Assembly: GCF_023746615.1 (NCBI RefSeq)
Contig: NZ_CP082276.1
Coordinates: forward strand, 62,001 to 126,000
From: Grimontia kaedaensis
GTDB taxonomy: Bacteria > Pseudomonadota > Gammaproteobacteria > Enterobacterales > Vibrionaceae
Direction: 5' to 3'
DNA: 64,000 nt
In this document: positions 1-9,621 of the stretch, piece after piece
How the letters are laid out: the number at the start of each line of letters is the position of its first letter
Numbering within the stretch: position 1 is the first letter of the stretch
Notes under the pieces: model-generated
What the model saw: the letters and a program-made list of their open reading frames with translations, nothing else
Told to the model about the DNA's origin: nothing
Database searches by the model: none
Program-made: the position numbers and the translations under genes

Positions 1-1892
1 AATTTAGCTTCGAAAGCTGCTGGGTGCGGTGTCCTGTCTGGGAACATTAGGCCATTGATGCAGAACTGTCGGTCGTTAGGTGTGTCACCAAAATCTCCGC
101 CATAACACCATTGGCTACCTTGATCATCTTTCCGGGAAATGCCCTGATCAACCCAATCCCAAATAAAACCGCCCTGAAGGCGGGGATAACGGCGGAAAGC
201 TTCCCAGTACTTATCAAAACTACCAAGACTGTTGCCCATGGCATGAGCATATTCACAAAGGATCAGCGGGCGATTCTCGTTGGGTAGGCCAATCCACTTG
301 GACAACGCCCATTTTGGTAGGCCAAGGTCGGTTTGATCCTGCTCGACACGCGCGTACATAGGGCAAATGATGTCTGTGGCTGTGGTGTCCGCACCACCGC
401 CTTCATACTGCACGGGTCGGCTGGGATCGCGCTGTTTGACCCATTGGTACATGGCGTGGTGGTTGTTTCCAATGCCGGACTCATTGCCCAACGACCAGAT
501 GATAATGCAAGGGTGGTTTTTATCACGCTCCACCATGCGTGTCACACGTTCGGTATAGGCGCTCAGCCATTCTGCATTGTCGGAGAGCTGGCACATGGGC
601 TCCATACCATGGGTTTCGATATTAGCTTCATCAACCACATAGAGCCCAAGTTTGTCGCACAGATTGTAAAACGCAGGGTGGTTAGGGTAATGCGATGTGC
701 GTACTGCATTGAAGTTGAATTGCTTGATGAGCTTGAGATCTTTTTCAATGTCTTCAACGGTTTGAACATAACCTCTTTCTGGGTGAAACTCGTGACGGTT
801 CACGCCACGAATAAGTGTAGGGAGGTCGTTGACTTTCAATACACCATCGCTGATACCAACTTGCCGGAAACCCACGTTGCAGGCCTCGATATCAATGGGC
901 TCGTCATTCTCGTCCAACAGCATAATGACCAAACGGTAGAGATGCGGATCTTCGTCGCTCCAAAGTCTTGGGCAGGAAACGATGAGTGAATGTTCACAAC
1001 GATCGCCCCAAGCACCGCGCTCATCAATCACACGCTGACCGCATTCAGCTATCACTGGTCCACTGAGATCTGTGCCTTCGTCAAACAGCTGAATAGCGAC
1101 TTTGTTGCACCTGCCCTGAAGCTTGGTGGTGATATTCAAAGTGCCGACATGGTGGGTGGGGTCGAGCACCGTTTGTACACTGAAATCTGAAATTTGATCT
1201 TGGGGCTTTTTACGTAGTGTCACATCACGGAAGATGCCGCTTAGCCACCACATGTCCTGATCTTCAAGGTAGCTACCATCACTCCAACGCAGCACGACAG
1301 CGGTAATTTGGTTTTCCCCTAGTGTGACGAAAGGGCTGAGGTCGAACTCAGCAGGTAGGCGGCTATCTTGACTGTATCCCACAAAATGCCCATTGCAGAA
1401 TAGGTAAAAGGCGGAGCAGACACCGTCAAAACAGATCAGGGTTTGTTCGTTGAGCCAGCCTTCAGGTAACTGGAATTTGGTACGGTATACCGCAGTCGGA
1501 TTTTTTTGCGGTACCTTAGGTGGTTCCACGTCAAAGGGGTACTGCACATTGGTATAAATGGGAATGTCATCAGTGTCTTCAAGCTGCCAGTTTGAAGGTA
1601 CAGGGATCGTGCGCCAGGTTGCGTCGTCGAACTCTCGGTTTGTGGTTTCAGAAGGCACAGATTCCGGTGCCTCATAAAGTGAAAACTGCCAGTCACCATT
1701 CAGTGAAATACGGCGTCGTGAAACAGGAATGGCGTTGTACTGATCATCCAGCGCTGCTTCGACGCTGGGATACGACGCCATAGGGCAATGCGCAGGAAGG
1801 CGGTTTAACTGAGTAACAGAGGGATTTTCCCACTGACGACGGCGGATCAACTCTGCAAATCGGGTCATGTTGTGGTTCTCAAACTCGTTCAT
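1..1892 (-). CDS. lacZ: beta-galactosidase, GH2 family (3' end outside window)
   Basis: Hydrolyses terminal beta-galactosides such as lactose in the cytoplasm. About 630 N-terminal codons are present and the C-terminal part lies beyond base 1; E. coli LacZ has about 1,024 residues. The N-terminus contains WENPSVTQLNRL, very close to E. coli LacZ. The acid/base Glu in LGNESG falls at residue 471 and the nucleophile Glu in CEYAHAMGNS at residue 547, the same 76-residue spacing as E461/E537 of E. coli. ATG at 1892 is chosen; an in-frame ATG at 1868 with a GAGA upstream is an alternative. It follows the alpha-galactosidase by 21 bases and is the last visible gene of that operon. Confidence 0.95.
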   Translation of the reverse strand, partial: MNEFENHNMTRFAELIRRRQWENPSVTQLNRLPAHCPMASYPSVEAALDDQYNAIPVSRRRISLNGDWQFSLYEAPESVPSETTNREFDDATWRTIPVPSNWQLEDTDDIPIYTNVQYPFDVEPPKVPQKNPTAVYRTKFQLPEGWLNEQTLICFDGVCSAFYLFCNGHFVGYSQDSRLPAEFDLSPFVTLGENQITAVVLRWSDGSYLEDQDMWWLSGIFRDVTLRKKPQDQISDFSVQTVLDPTHHVGTLNITTKLQGRCNKVAIQLFDEGTDLSGPVIAECGQRVIDERGAWGDRCEHSLIVSCPRLWSDEDPHLYRLVIMLLDENDEPIDIEACNVGFRQVGISDGVLKVNDLPTLIRGVNRHEFHPERGYVQTVEDIEKDLKLIKQFNFNAVRTSHYPNHPAFYNLCDKLGLYVVDEANIETHGMEPMCQLSDNAEWLSAYTERVTRMVERDKNHPCIIIWSLGNESGIGNNHHAMYQWVKQRDPSRPVQYEGGGADTTATDIICPMYARVEQDQTDLGLPKWALSKWIGLPNENRPLILCEYAHAMGNSLGSFDKYWEAFRRYPRLQGGFIWDWVDQGISRKDDQGSQWCYGGDFGDTPNDRQFCINGLMFPDRTPHPAAFEAK

Positions 1893-1913
1893 TCAAGGCG
1901 GGCCATGGAACGT

Positions 1914-4061
1914 TTACGATTCAACGGTAAAGGACAACAGCATGGCACTTTCTGGATCCATTACTGGCAAGCTTAGTCCAATTTGACTGAGCTGGTCGCC
2001 GTTAACGACCTGAGTTTTTTCAATCCAGACAGGGAGATGCTTCATGGTCTTACTGAAAGCGGCAGGTGCATCAACTACCTCAACACGGTAGCTTTTATCC
2101 CCGCTAAGAGTCGGCATCTTCAGCCGTTGGCCTAGTGCATGTTGAGGCATAGTTAATTGAATGACGGCAAGCAACACGACGCTTTCATCCATCACACCAT
2201 AGATATGAGTACCGGGATCTACCGAAGGCAGAATGAAGGATTTGCCGCTATGAAGAAGCGGACGATACTGCTTGTGCAGTGCAATGTATTTGGAAAATGC
2301 CCGCAACTCGCTGTCTTCCAACCCTTGCGGGTCGAGTTCTGCGCCCATGTGTCCGAAAAGCGCAGTAATGCCGCGCAGTGACATGTCATGGCAGCGCCTT
2401 GTGGTGTGGCTGAGTCTGGGGCCAATATGACTGCCCATGACTTCCGGCGGGAAAAACAGTTGCATGCCACGCTGAATGGTTTGTCTCTCGAGAGCGTCGT
2501 TGCAGTCGGACGTCCAGAATCTGTGGGTGCGTTTAAGCACTTCATAATCCACGCGCCCACCTCCCGACGCGCAAGATTCTATCTCCACGTGGGGGTGCTT
2601 TTCGCGCAGTGCGTCTATCAACCGATAAAGCGCCAGTGTTTGCCCGTGGTAAGCGGCTTTACCTTGGTGAGCAGATTGCACCAACTCGCGGTTCATGTCC
2701 CACTTAAGATAACCAATGTTATATTCTGTCATCAGGCTGTTGAGCGACGACAGCAGGTAATCGAAAGCTTGGGGGTTTTGCAGGTCGAGCAAAAACTGGT
2801 TTCTACCGGCAGGCTGCTGGTAGCCCAGTTCATCCATGCCAAGCATCCATTCTGGGTGCGCGCGGTAAAGCGCCGAGTTTTTGCTCACCATTTCCGGCTC
2901 GACCCAAAGGCCAAACTCCATGCCAAGCTGGTTGATGTGGTCAATCACAGGCTTTAAGCCTTCTGGGTATTTCCGTTTGTCGACCTGCCAGTCACCCAAG
3001 GCACAGGTGTCATCATCCCTGTCAGTAAACCAGCCATCATCCAGAATAAAGCGTTCGACACCGAGTCTTGCCACTGCGGTGGCCATTTCCATAATGCGTT
3101 GCGGCTCATGGTCGAAATAGATGCCTTCCCAAGTGTTGAAATGCACCGGGCGCAACTTGGACTGCGGAAAGTTTAAAATCTGATAACGCACAAACTGGTG
3201 GAAACGCTGCATCATGCCATTCAGCCCTTCCGCACTGAACACGGCATAAAGTTCGGGCGTTGAGAAGCTTTCGCCCGGCGCGATAGAAATTTCTCCAGAT
3301 GCGAGCAGCGCTTCAGCCTGCAAATAACGCCGGCCATCGCTTTTCACGTGAGCTTGAACGCGATGGTTGCCGCTCCAGCCCAAATGCATTCCTATCAGAT
3401 CGCCGCGCAGCTCGTTAGTGTCTTTTTGTAAGGCAATCAAGCCAGGAAAGTACTCGTGGGATGTGCGTCCACGACGGTTTTCCTGCACGTATCCGCCGTG
3501 CTTGAATGAAAGGCGTTGCTGGTGGAACTCATGGGACCAGCGCCCATGTAAGCTGATTAAGTCAAGAAAATCATCATTCACCGGAAGTGTGAGTGCAAGT
3601 CTCTGAAGCGCATATTCTGTTGTGCCAGTGTTGGTCAGTTTATGGCTGAGGGTCAGGACATCTGTGTCTTCATCAAGCGAGAGCATTGAACAAACTTCAA
3701 GTCCGGCACGGGGGTCACTCATAGTAATGGTGGCGCAGCTAAGGGTTGCAGTAACGGAGATCACTTCAAAGACCGCTGCCCAGTCTTTCCCGTTTCGATG
3801 TCCCTCAATGCCAGGGCTGCCGAAATCGCCTCGACCTTGCTCGGGGATTAGAGCCAGCGGTATGGATACGTCGAGTCTGGCTTGTCCTACTGGAATATTG
3901 AAGAGGGCACCGCTGAGTGGCACTTCTGCATCTATCTTTTTGCCCCAGTAAACGATAGCCGGAGCAGGTTGTATCATTAAGATAATGCTGGCTTGCGCTG
4001 ATTGCAGATGCACATAACGCTCAGAAGCAGCATTGTTTGTCTGCGTGGGCTTTCTCGCCAT
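1914..4061 (-). CDS. alpha-galactosidase, GH36 family
   Basis: Releases terminal alpha-linked galactose from melibiose/raffinose-type sugars. The protein has 715 residues, normal for bacterial GH36 enzymes. An N-terminal beta-sandwich is followed by a TIM barrel with ERFILDDGWF, the nucleophile Asp in KWDMNRE (residue 455) and the acid/base Asp in WTSDCND (residue 519), close to the spacing seen in AgaA. There is no signal peptide, so it acts on imported sugar. The ATG at 4061 is preceded by GAGAGGGA at a good distance and is preferred over an upstream in-frame start at 4100. It lies between the LacI-type regulator and lacZ, all in one direction. A RafA or AgaA-like name would fit, but the exact substrate cannot be read. 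Confidence 0.95.
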   Translation of the reverse strand: MARKPTQTNNAASERYVHLQSAQASIILMIQPAPAIVYWGKKIDAEVPLSGALFNIPVGQARLDVSIPLALIPEQGRGDFGSPGIEGHRNGKDWAAVFEVISVTATLSCATITMSDPRAGLEVCSMLSLDEDTDVLTLSHKLTNTGTTEYALQRLALTLPVNDDFLDLISLHGRWSHEFHQQRLSFKHGGYVQENRRGRTSHEYFPGLIALQKDTNELRGDLIGMHLGWSGNHRVQAHVKSDGRRYLQAEALLASGEISIAPGESFSTPELYAVFSAEGLNGMMQRFHQFVRYQILNFPQSKLRPVHFNTWEGIYFDHEPQRIMEMATAVARLGVERFILDDGWFTDRDDDTCALGDWQVDKRKYPEGLKPVIDHINQLGMEFGLWVEPEMVSKNSALYRAHPEWMLGMDELGYQQPAGRNQFLLDLQNPQAFDYLLSSLNSLMTEYNIGYLKWDMNRELVQSAHQGKAAYHGQTLALYRLIDALREKHPHVEIESCASGGGRVDYEVLKRTHRFWTSDCNDALERQTIQRGMQLFFPPEVMGSHIGPRLSHTTRRCHDMSLRGITALFGHMGAELDPQGLEDSELRAFSKYIALHKQYRPLLHSGKSFILPSVDPGTHIYGVMDESVVLLAVIQLTMPQHALGQRLKMPTLSGDKSYRVEVVDAPAAFSKTMKHLPVWIEKTQVVNGDQLSQIGLSLPVMDPESAMLLSFTVES

Positions 4062-4117
4062 GAATCCATTCCCTCTCATCTGGCGCTTAACGCCCAACAA
4101 TTTCCGTATTCCTGACT

Positions 4118-5128
4118 CTATTCGTTTGGCTTAGCGACAGAGTTTCTTTTAATCAGTGTGGGTGTGTAATTGCCTTTTTCATCACGCATAGGTTGTTGGC
4201 TTGATACCGCGATGGCTTGCTCTGCGGCAAGCGCTGCCATTTCCTCAATAGGATAGCGAACCGATGTGAGTTTTGGGTGGAGATAGCGTGCGATAAGGCT
4301 GTCATCAAAGCCGACAACCGAGACATCTTCCGGCACGCGAAAGTCACGGTCAGTCAGCGCGGTCATTGCCCCTGCTGCCATGATGTCGTTGTAACAAAAT
4401 ACTGCGCTAAGGTTCGGGTTATCTGCCATAAGCTTTGCCATAGCCCGCTCACCACCTGTTTCGTCAGGGGTATCGAATGCCATCATCACCGGATGGGTCT
4501 TATCGGTGACGCGATAGGTATTCAACGCATCTTCATAACCTTGCTGGCGTTGCACCGTATCTTCGATGGGGTGGCTGGAACCGATGTACGCCACATAGCG
4601 GTGGCCTTGTTCAATCAGATGTTCGGTTGCCAGAAATGCACCGCGGTAGTTATCAAGGAAGATGCACCGGCCTTCTAGCCCTGGGATCAGACGGTTGATA
4701 AACACGATGGCACCGTGTTCTTCTGAAAAGGCGCGGAGTGTGTCGTCATCCAACGCTTTACTGTGCACAATAAGTGAGGCGACCTGATTCTGGATCAATG
4801 ATTCAATTGCCTGCTTTTCCCTTGCCGCTTCGTGATAGCCGTTGCCAATCAAGAGGTGATGACCTTGCCGGTGGGCAATGGTATCAACGTGTTTGACCAA
4901 GGAGCCAAAGAAGGGGTCAGACACGTCCGCCACAACGACACCAATCGCCCGGCTTCGCTTGCTGACCAAGGTGCGTGCTGCGGCATTCGGACGGTAGCCC
5001 AGCTCGCGCATGGTGCGTTTTACCAAATCGGCGGTATCGGATTTGGTGAGCGGCGAGCCGTTGATCACACGGGAGACCGTGGCAACTGACACGCCTGCCT
5101 GACGCGCGACGTCCTTAATGGTTGCCAT
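4118..5128 (-). CDS. LacI/GalR-family transcriptional regulator
   Basis: A 336-residue repressor of the usual LacI-family size. The N-terminal HTH reads ATIKDVARQAGVSVATVSRV with the hinge NAAARTLVSKRSRAIGVVV. It is followed by a periplasmic-binding-protein-like sugar sensor, including VFCYNDIMAAGAM and VSVVGFDDS. It lies between the importer ATPase (42 bases upstream) and the alpha-galactosidase (56 bases downstream), so it is probably the local regulator responding to a galactoside or galactose. A LacI-type palindrome in the divergent promoter region at 6397-6410 is a likely target. Function beyond family level is inferred from position. Confidence 0.93.
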   Translation of the reverse strand: MATIKDVARQAGVSVATVSRVINGSPLTKSDTADLVKRTMRELGYRPNAAARTLVSKRSRAIGVVVADVSDPFFGSLVKHVDTIAHRQGHHLLIGNGYHEAAREKQAIESLIQNQVASLIVHSKALDDDTLRAFSEEHGAIVFINRLIPGLEGRCIFLDNYRGAFLATEHLIEQGHRYVAYIGSSHPIEDTVQRQQGYEDALNTYRVTDKTHPVMMAFDTPDETGGERAMAKLMADNPNLSAVFCYNDIMAAGAMTALTDRDFRVPEDVSVVGFDDSLIARYLHPKLTSVRYPIEEMAALAAEQAIAVSSQQPMRDEKGNYTPTLIKRNSVAKPNE

Positions 5129-5170
5129 GAAGAAGATCTCCTATCAAATTGCCTGAAAGCGGCATTATCA

Positions 5171-6304
5171 TTACTCCTGCGCGTTGGCAGTGAGTGGTGC
5201 GGGGTCTTCCTCGCCTTCCGGACGGTGGGTTATTGCCTGCTCGTTGCTGTCGAACAGGTGAATGTCGTCCAGAGAACAGTGCAGGGAGACAGTCTGGAAG
5301 GCTTTCACGGCATTGTCGCCGGGAATATGAACCTTGAATCCGTCTTCACCGCAATATTGGCCGAACAGGTAGGTACTGTTACCAAGGCGCTCCACCACTT
5401 CACTGTGAAATTGGAAATTAAAGCCCGGGCCTTCGCCGATCTGAATATGTTCAGGTCGGATACCGACGGTCACTGCCTCGCCATCGTTGACCTTACGGGC
5501 AACGCTGACAGTAAGAATTTGGCCGTCAGGCATAGCGACAGCGACTTCATTACCGTTGATGGCAGAAATGCGGCCGGGGACAAAATTCATTTTCGGTGAA
5601 CCGATGAAACCTGCCACGAACAGATTAGCGGGATTGTGATATAGCGCCAAAGGAGAGCCAACTTGCTCCACATTTCCGGCTCGCAGCACCACGATTTTGT
5701 CGGCAAGTGTCATGGCTTCGACCTGATCGTGGGTCACGTAAATCATGGTGTTGCCCAGTTCCTGATGAAGCTTGGCAATCTGCAGACGCATTTCAACGCG
5801 AAGCTCAGCATCCAGATTGGAGAGGGGTTCATCGAACAGGAAGACTTTTGGATCCCGCACAATAGCGCGACCAATCGCCACACGCTGGCGTTGGCCACCA
5901 GACAATGCTTTGGGTTTTCTGTCCAGCAGGGCTTCAAGTTGCAGGGTTTTGGCAGCGCGGTCGACGTGCTTGTCGATTTCCGCTTTGTCGACGCCGTTCA
6001 TTTTCAGGCCAAAACCCATGTTTTCCCGGACCGTCATGTGCGGGTAAAGCGCATAAGATTGGAACACCATGGCGACACCGCGGTCTGCCGGGTCAACGTT
6101 GTTCACCTCTGCGCCGTCGATGGAGATGGTGCCATCTGAAATGGTTTCAAGACCGGCAATCAGGCGCAGCAACGTAGATTTGCCGCAACCGGAAGGGCCT
6201 ACAAACACCACGAACTCTCCCCCGCTGATATCTAGGTCGATACCGTGAATCGTTTCGATTTTACCGAAGCGCTTAATAACTTTTCTCAGTGTGATGTCGG
6301 CCAT
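5171..6304 (-). CDS. sugar ABC transporter ATP-binding protein (MalK/UgpC/MsmK type)
   Basis: The energy-coupling subunit of a CUT1-type sugar importer. It has Walker A GPSGCGKST, signature LSGGQRQRVAIGRA, Walker B VFLFDEPLSNLD, the switch His in YVTHDQVEAM, and a C-terminal TOBE/MalK regulatory domain (GIRPEHIQIG). The ATG at 6304 (MADITLRKV) has AGGGA 7 bases upstream and replaces the longer in-frame start at 6322. The protein has 377 residues. It is first in the minus-strand operon and diverges from the cognate permeases and binding protein at 6532-9554. All catalytic motifs are intact. Confidence 0.95.
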   Translation of the reverse strand: MADITLRKVIKRFGKIETIHGIDLDISGGEFVVFVGPSGCGKSTLLRLIAGLETISDGTISIDGAEVNNVDPADRGVAMVFQSYALYPHMTVRENMGFGLKMNGVDKAEIDKHVDRAAKTLQLEALLDRKPKALSGGQRQRVAIGRAIVRDPKVFLFDEPLSNLDAELRVEMRLQIAKLHQELGNTMIYVTHDQVEAMTLADKIVVLRAGNVEQVGSPLALYHNPANLFVAGFIGSPKMNFVPGRISAINGNEVAVAMPDGQILTVSVARKVNDGEAVTVGIRPEHIQIGEGPGFNFQFHSEVVERLGNSTYLFGQYCGEDGFKVHIPGDNAVKAFQTVSLHCSLDDIHLFDSNEQAITHRPEGEEDPAPLTANAQE

Positions 6305-6396
6305 ACCGCGGTCCCTATGCAATCAGTTTCTTTTCGGTGAATCGAATTTCGTCGTTTTGGTCACCCTTTTCTAAAAATAGGCGGTTTTTCGACGAA

Positions 6397-6410
6397 TGGA
6401 AACGTTTACA
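6397..6410. promoter_or_regulatory. LacI-family operator candidate in the divergent promoter region
   Basis: TGGAAACGTTTACA has the AAACGTTT core and the approximate dyad of LacI/GalR-family operators. It sits between the two divergent arms of the galactoside locus (start codons at 6304 and 6532), where one repressor could control both. A second palindrome, GTTAC-N6-GTAAC, lies at 6454-6469 next to the permease gene. Binding by the regulator encoded at 4118-5128 is inference. Confidence 0.6.
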
Positions 6411-6531
6411 TTGTCGATTTTGTGAACTAGTTTTAAAGAATGAACTCGCGTTGGTTACATTTTAGTAACAAAAAAATGCGTCGGATATTGCGCGTTGTTG
6501 GTTCATCAACGTTAGAAAAACAGGACGTAAT

Positions 6532-7434
6532 ATGACTGTGCATTCCTCATCAGCATCCAAGCCTTTCGCTGTTCAGCGAAGTCAGTTGGCAATGGCACCT
6601 TGGTTCTTCCTTGCCCCCGCCATTGTTGTTTTCGCGATATATGTGCTTTATCCCATTGGTCAAAGTATCTGGCTCAGCTTCTTTGATTGGGACGGTCTGG
6701 GAGAAAAAACCTGGGTTGGTTGGGAAAACTACACTGAGCTTTTCGATTCAGATGCGTTTTACACCTCATTGGTGAACAACTTCCTCTGGATGATCCTTTT
6801 CATGCTTGCGCCTCCGATTGGCCTTCTGATTGCCCTCTTTCTCAATCAACAAGTGGCAGGTATCCGTCTTATTAAGGCGCTGTTTTTCTTCCCCTTCGTG
6901 ATTTCGCAAGTGGTGGTGGGCTTGGTCTTTGCCTGGTTCTATGACCCGTCATTTGGTCTGCTAACGCAATTTATCGTCGCGTTGGGGTTTGATCCTATCT
7001 CGATTCTGGCTGATGAAGATCTGGTGACGTACGGCATCATCGCGGCCGGGCTTTGGCCTCAGGTGGCGTACTGCATGATTCTCTACCTGACGGGTCTCAA
7101 CAACCTCGACCCCGAGCAGCTGGAGGCGGCGCGTCTTGATGGCGCAAAAGGCTGGCGAATGATGTGGTATGTGGTGGTACCGCAGCTCAAACCCGCCACT
7201 TTCATCGCGGTGGTTGTGACGGTGATTGGTGCGCTGAGGTCATTTGATTTAGTGGCAACCATGACTGCAGGTGGTCCTTGGGGCAGCTCAACGGTATTGG
7301 CGTACTTGATGTATGAAGAGTCTATTTTCAATTACCGCATGGGTTATGGTGCGGCGGTCGCCGTGGTGCTCTTCCTGATTATGGATATCTATATCGCCTG
7401 GTTCCTGTGGCGAATGCTGAAAGGAGAGCGTTGA
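6532..7434 (+). CDS. sugar ABC transporter permease (MalF type)
   Basis: An inner-membrane permease of a CUT1 sugar importer, 300 residues with about six membrane segments. The EAA loop reads EAARLDGAKGWRMMWYVVVPQLKP, the contact site for the ATPase. The N-terminal APAIVVFAIYVLYPIGQSIW segment is typical of the family. It is the first gene of the plus-strand arm; the next permease begins one base after its TGA. It should work with the permease at 7436, the binding protein at 8319 and the divergent ATPase at 5171. Confidence 0.95.
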   Translation: MTVHSSSASKPFAVQRSQLAMAPWFFLAPAIVVFAIYVLYPIGQSIWLSFFDWDGLGEKTWVGWENYTELFDSDAFYTSLVNNFLWMILFMLAPPIGLLIALFLNQQVAGIRLIKALFFFPFVISQVVVGLVFAWFYDPSFGLLTQFIVALGFDPISILADEDLVTYGIIAAGLWPQVAYCMILYLTGLNNLDPEQLEAARLDGAKGWRMMWYVVVPQLKPATFIAVVVTVIGALRSFDLVATMTAGGPWGSSTVLAYLMYEESIFNYRMGYGAAVAVVLFLIMDIYIAWFLWRMLKGER

Positions 7435-7435
7435 T

Positions 7436-8287
7436 ATGTTTCCAAGACCGATTGAACAGCGCAGCAAATTCGTCAACGTCACGTATCGCATCTCGCTCTA
7501 CATTGCCGTGTGTCTTTGGCTGATTCCGCTCGCTGCGGTGTTGATGACCTCTGTGCGCTCCATCGCTGACATTAACGCGGGTAATTACTGGGGTATGCCG
7601 GATGAACTACAACTGGTCGAAAACTACACACAGGTGTTCACTGCAACCCCTATGGGACGCTACCTGCTGAACAGCTTACTGATTTGTATTCCTGCGGTGG
7701 CGGGGGCGGTATTGCTCTCGACCCTCGCAGGTTATGCACTGGCCAAATATAAGTTCCGCGCCAATATCTGGCTATTTGCTCTGTTTATCGGCGGTAATTT
7801 TGTTCCGTTTCAGATTTTGATGATCCCGGTTCGCGACCTCACCATCAGCTTCGGTCTATATGACACCCACTGGGCGCTGATTTTCTTCCATGTCGCCTTC
7901 CAAGCCGGTTTCTGCACCTTATTTATGCGTAACTTTATGATTGGCATTCCCGATGCTCTGATTGAGGCAGCGCGTGTGGAAGGGGTCAGTGAGTGGCGCA
8001 TTTTCTGGTATGTGGTTCTCCCTTTGGTGAGGCCCGCACTGGCAGCATTGTCTGTTTTGGTCTTTACCTTTATTTGGAACGACTTTTTCTGGGCTCTGGT
8101 GCTGGTTCAAAGCGATGAAGTTCGTCCTGTGACTGCAGGCCTGAACGCATTGCAAGGACAATGGCTTGCATCCTGGCAGTACATGTCCGCAGGCGCGGTA
8201 ATCGCTGCACTTCCGCCTGTGGCACTGTTTTTTACGATGCAACGCCACTTTATTGCTGGATTAACCTTGGGCGCAACCAAAGGCTGA
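7436..8287 (+). CDS. sugar ABC transporter permease (MalG type)
   Basis: The second inner-membrane permease of the same importer, 283 residues. It has a conserved EAA loop (EAARVEGVSEWRIFWYVVLPLVRP) and the MalG-type C-terminal segment that ends ...HFIAGLTLGATKG. Its ATG almost touches the preceding stop codon, implying translational coupling, and AAAGGAGAG lies upstream inside the preceding gene. It heterodimerises with the MalF-type permease. The substrate is inferred to be a galactoside from the adjacent galactosidase genes. Confidence 0.95.
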   Translation: MFPRPIEQRSKFVNVTYRISLYIAVCLWLIPLAAVLMTSVRSIADINAGNYWGMPDELQLVENYTQVFTATPMGRYLLNSLLICIPAVAGAVLLSTLAGYALAKYKFRANIWLFALFIGGNFVPFQILMIPVRDLTISFGLYDTHWALIFFHVAFQAGFCTLFMRNFMIGIPDALIEAARVEGVSEWRIFWYVVLPLVRPALAALSVLVFTFIWNDFFWALVLVQSDEVRPVTAGLNALQGQWLASWQYMSAGAVIAALPPVALFFTMQRHFIAGLTLGATKG

Positions 8288-8318
8288 TCCCGGTTTAACG
8301 AAAGTAAGGATGAAGGAT

Positions 8319-9554
8319 ATGAGAACGCTTGCTAAGAAAAGCATGGGCATGATCAGCGCTCTGATGCTGGCGCTCAGTGGTTCAGTAACCGCAGGGACGC
8401 TGGTGATTAACTCTGATGCCTCAGACCCAGCGCCAAAGAAAGCTTGGGCCGAGGTGATTGAAAAGTTCGAACAGGCGAACCCGGATATCACGGTGAAATA
8501 CAACCTGTATGACCACGAAGCTTACAAGACCACGATTCGTAACTGGCTGGTGACTTCTCCACCGGACGTGGTGTTCTGGTATGCGGGTAACCGAATGAAA
8601 ACCTTCGTCGACCGTGGTTTGTTTGAAGACGTGAGCGACATGTGGCAAGCCAATGGCATGGACAAAGATTTTGCCAGCGCTATGCCAGCGATGAGCGTCA
8701 ACGGCAAGCAATACGGGGTGCCTTATACCTATTACCAATGGGGTATCTACTACCGCAAAGACCTGTTCGATAAATACGGCATTGCGGTGCCTAAAACCTG
8801 GGAGGATTTGGTTGCTGCCTCTAAAACCCTCAAAGACAATGGCGTGACACCATTTACGATCGGTACTAAGTATCTTTGGACGGCAGCGGGTTGGTTCGAT
8901 TATCTGAACATGCGCGTTAATGGTCTCGATTTCCACATCGATCTGATGGATGGCAAAGTGCCTTACACTGACCCACGCGTGAAAGCCGTATTCGAAAAAT
9001 GGAATGATCTTGTTGAGCCGGGTTATTACCTCGACAACCATGCATCTTACTCTTGGCAGGAAGCACAGCCCTTCCTGTATAACGGTGAAGCAGCGATGTA
9101 TCTGATGGGTAACTTCCTCGCGGCAAACTTTACCGATGAAGTGCGTTCAAACATGGGCTTCTTCCAGTTCCCAGTGATTAATGCCAACGTGCCAAAGGCG
9201 GAAGATGCGCCAATGGATACGCTACACATTCCTTCCAAAGCGAAGAACAAAGAAGATGCGCGAAGGTTCCTTGCGTTTGTCGCGCAGCCTGAAATCCAAA
9301 CCATGATCAACGAAGCGCTGCTACAAATCCCAACTAACAACAAAGCGACACCTAAGGACGATGAGTTTCTGAATGCAGGTGTAGTGATGTTGGGCGAAGC
9401 TGCAGGCACAGCGCAGTTCTACGACCGTGATACTGACCCGGCAATGGCGAAAGAAGGGATGAAGGGCTTCCAGCAATATATGGTTCACCCAGACCGAATC
9501 GACAAAATTCTTGAGAAGCTGGAAAAAACGCGTAAGCGTACTTTCAAGCAATAA
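8319..9554 (+). CDS. periplasmic sugar-binding protein of the galactoside ABC importer
   Basis: A solute-binding protein of the MalE/UgpB class with an N-terminal signal peptide (RTLAKKSMGMISALMLALSGSVTAG) and a fold typical of carbohydrate-binding SBP_bac_1 proteins. The ATG at 8319 is favoured because TAAGGA lies 8 bases upstream; the in-frame ATG at 8310 is too close to that site. The protein has 411 residues. It is the last gene of the plus-strand arm and is followed by a strong terminator. It delivers sugar to the permeases at 6532 and 7436; ligand identity is inferred from context only. Confidence 0.93.
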   Translation: MRTLAKKSMGMISALMLALSGSVTAGTLVINSDASDPAPKKAWAEVIEKFEQANPDITVKYNLYDHEAYKTTIRNWLVTSPPDVVFWYAGNRMKTFVDRGLFEDVSDMWQANGMDKDFASAMPAMSVNGKQYGVPYTYYQWGIYYRKDLFDKYGIAVPKTWEDLVAASKTLKDNGVTPFTIGTKYLWTAAGWFDYLNMRVNGLDFHIDLMDGKVPYTDPRVKAVFEKWNDLVEPGYYLDNHASYSWQEAQPFLYNGEAAMYLMGNFLAANFTDEVRSNMGFFQFPVINANVPKAEDAPMDTLHIPSKAKNKEDARRFLAFVAQPEIQTMINEALLQIPTNNKATPKDDEFLNAGVVMLGEAAGTAQFYDRDTDPAMAKEGMKGFQQYMVHPDRIDKILEKLEKTRKRTFKQ

Positions 9555-9581
9555 CTGATATATCAAATCGTTAGATTTAGA

Positions 9582-9614
9582 AGCGAGCGTTATTGAATAA
9601 CGCTCGCTTTTTTA
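9582..9614 (+). terminator. rho-independent terminator after the sugar-binding protein gene
   Basis: A near-perfect stem AGCGAGCGTTATT / AATAACGCTCGCT with almost no loop is followed by a run of T. It ends the permease/binding-protein operon. Confidence 0.93.
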
Positions 9615-9621
9615 TCTGGAT

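Noticed and set aside
333..989. Long plus-strand open frame opposite lacZ
   Set aside because: It mirrors the strongly supported minus-strand lacZ frame and has no ribosome site or recognisable protein pattern.
1904..1916. Possible LacI operator GTAAACGTTCC at the alpha-galactosidase stop
   Set aside because: Dyad is imperfect, overlaps coding sequence inside an operon, and no promoter is evident; probably chance.
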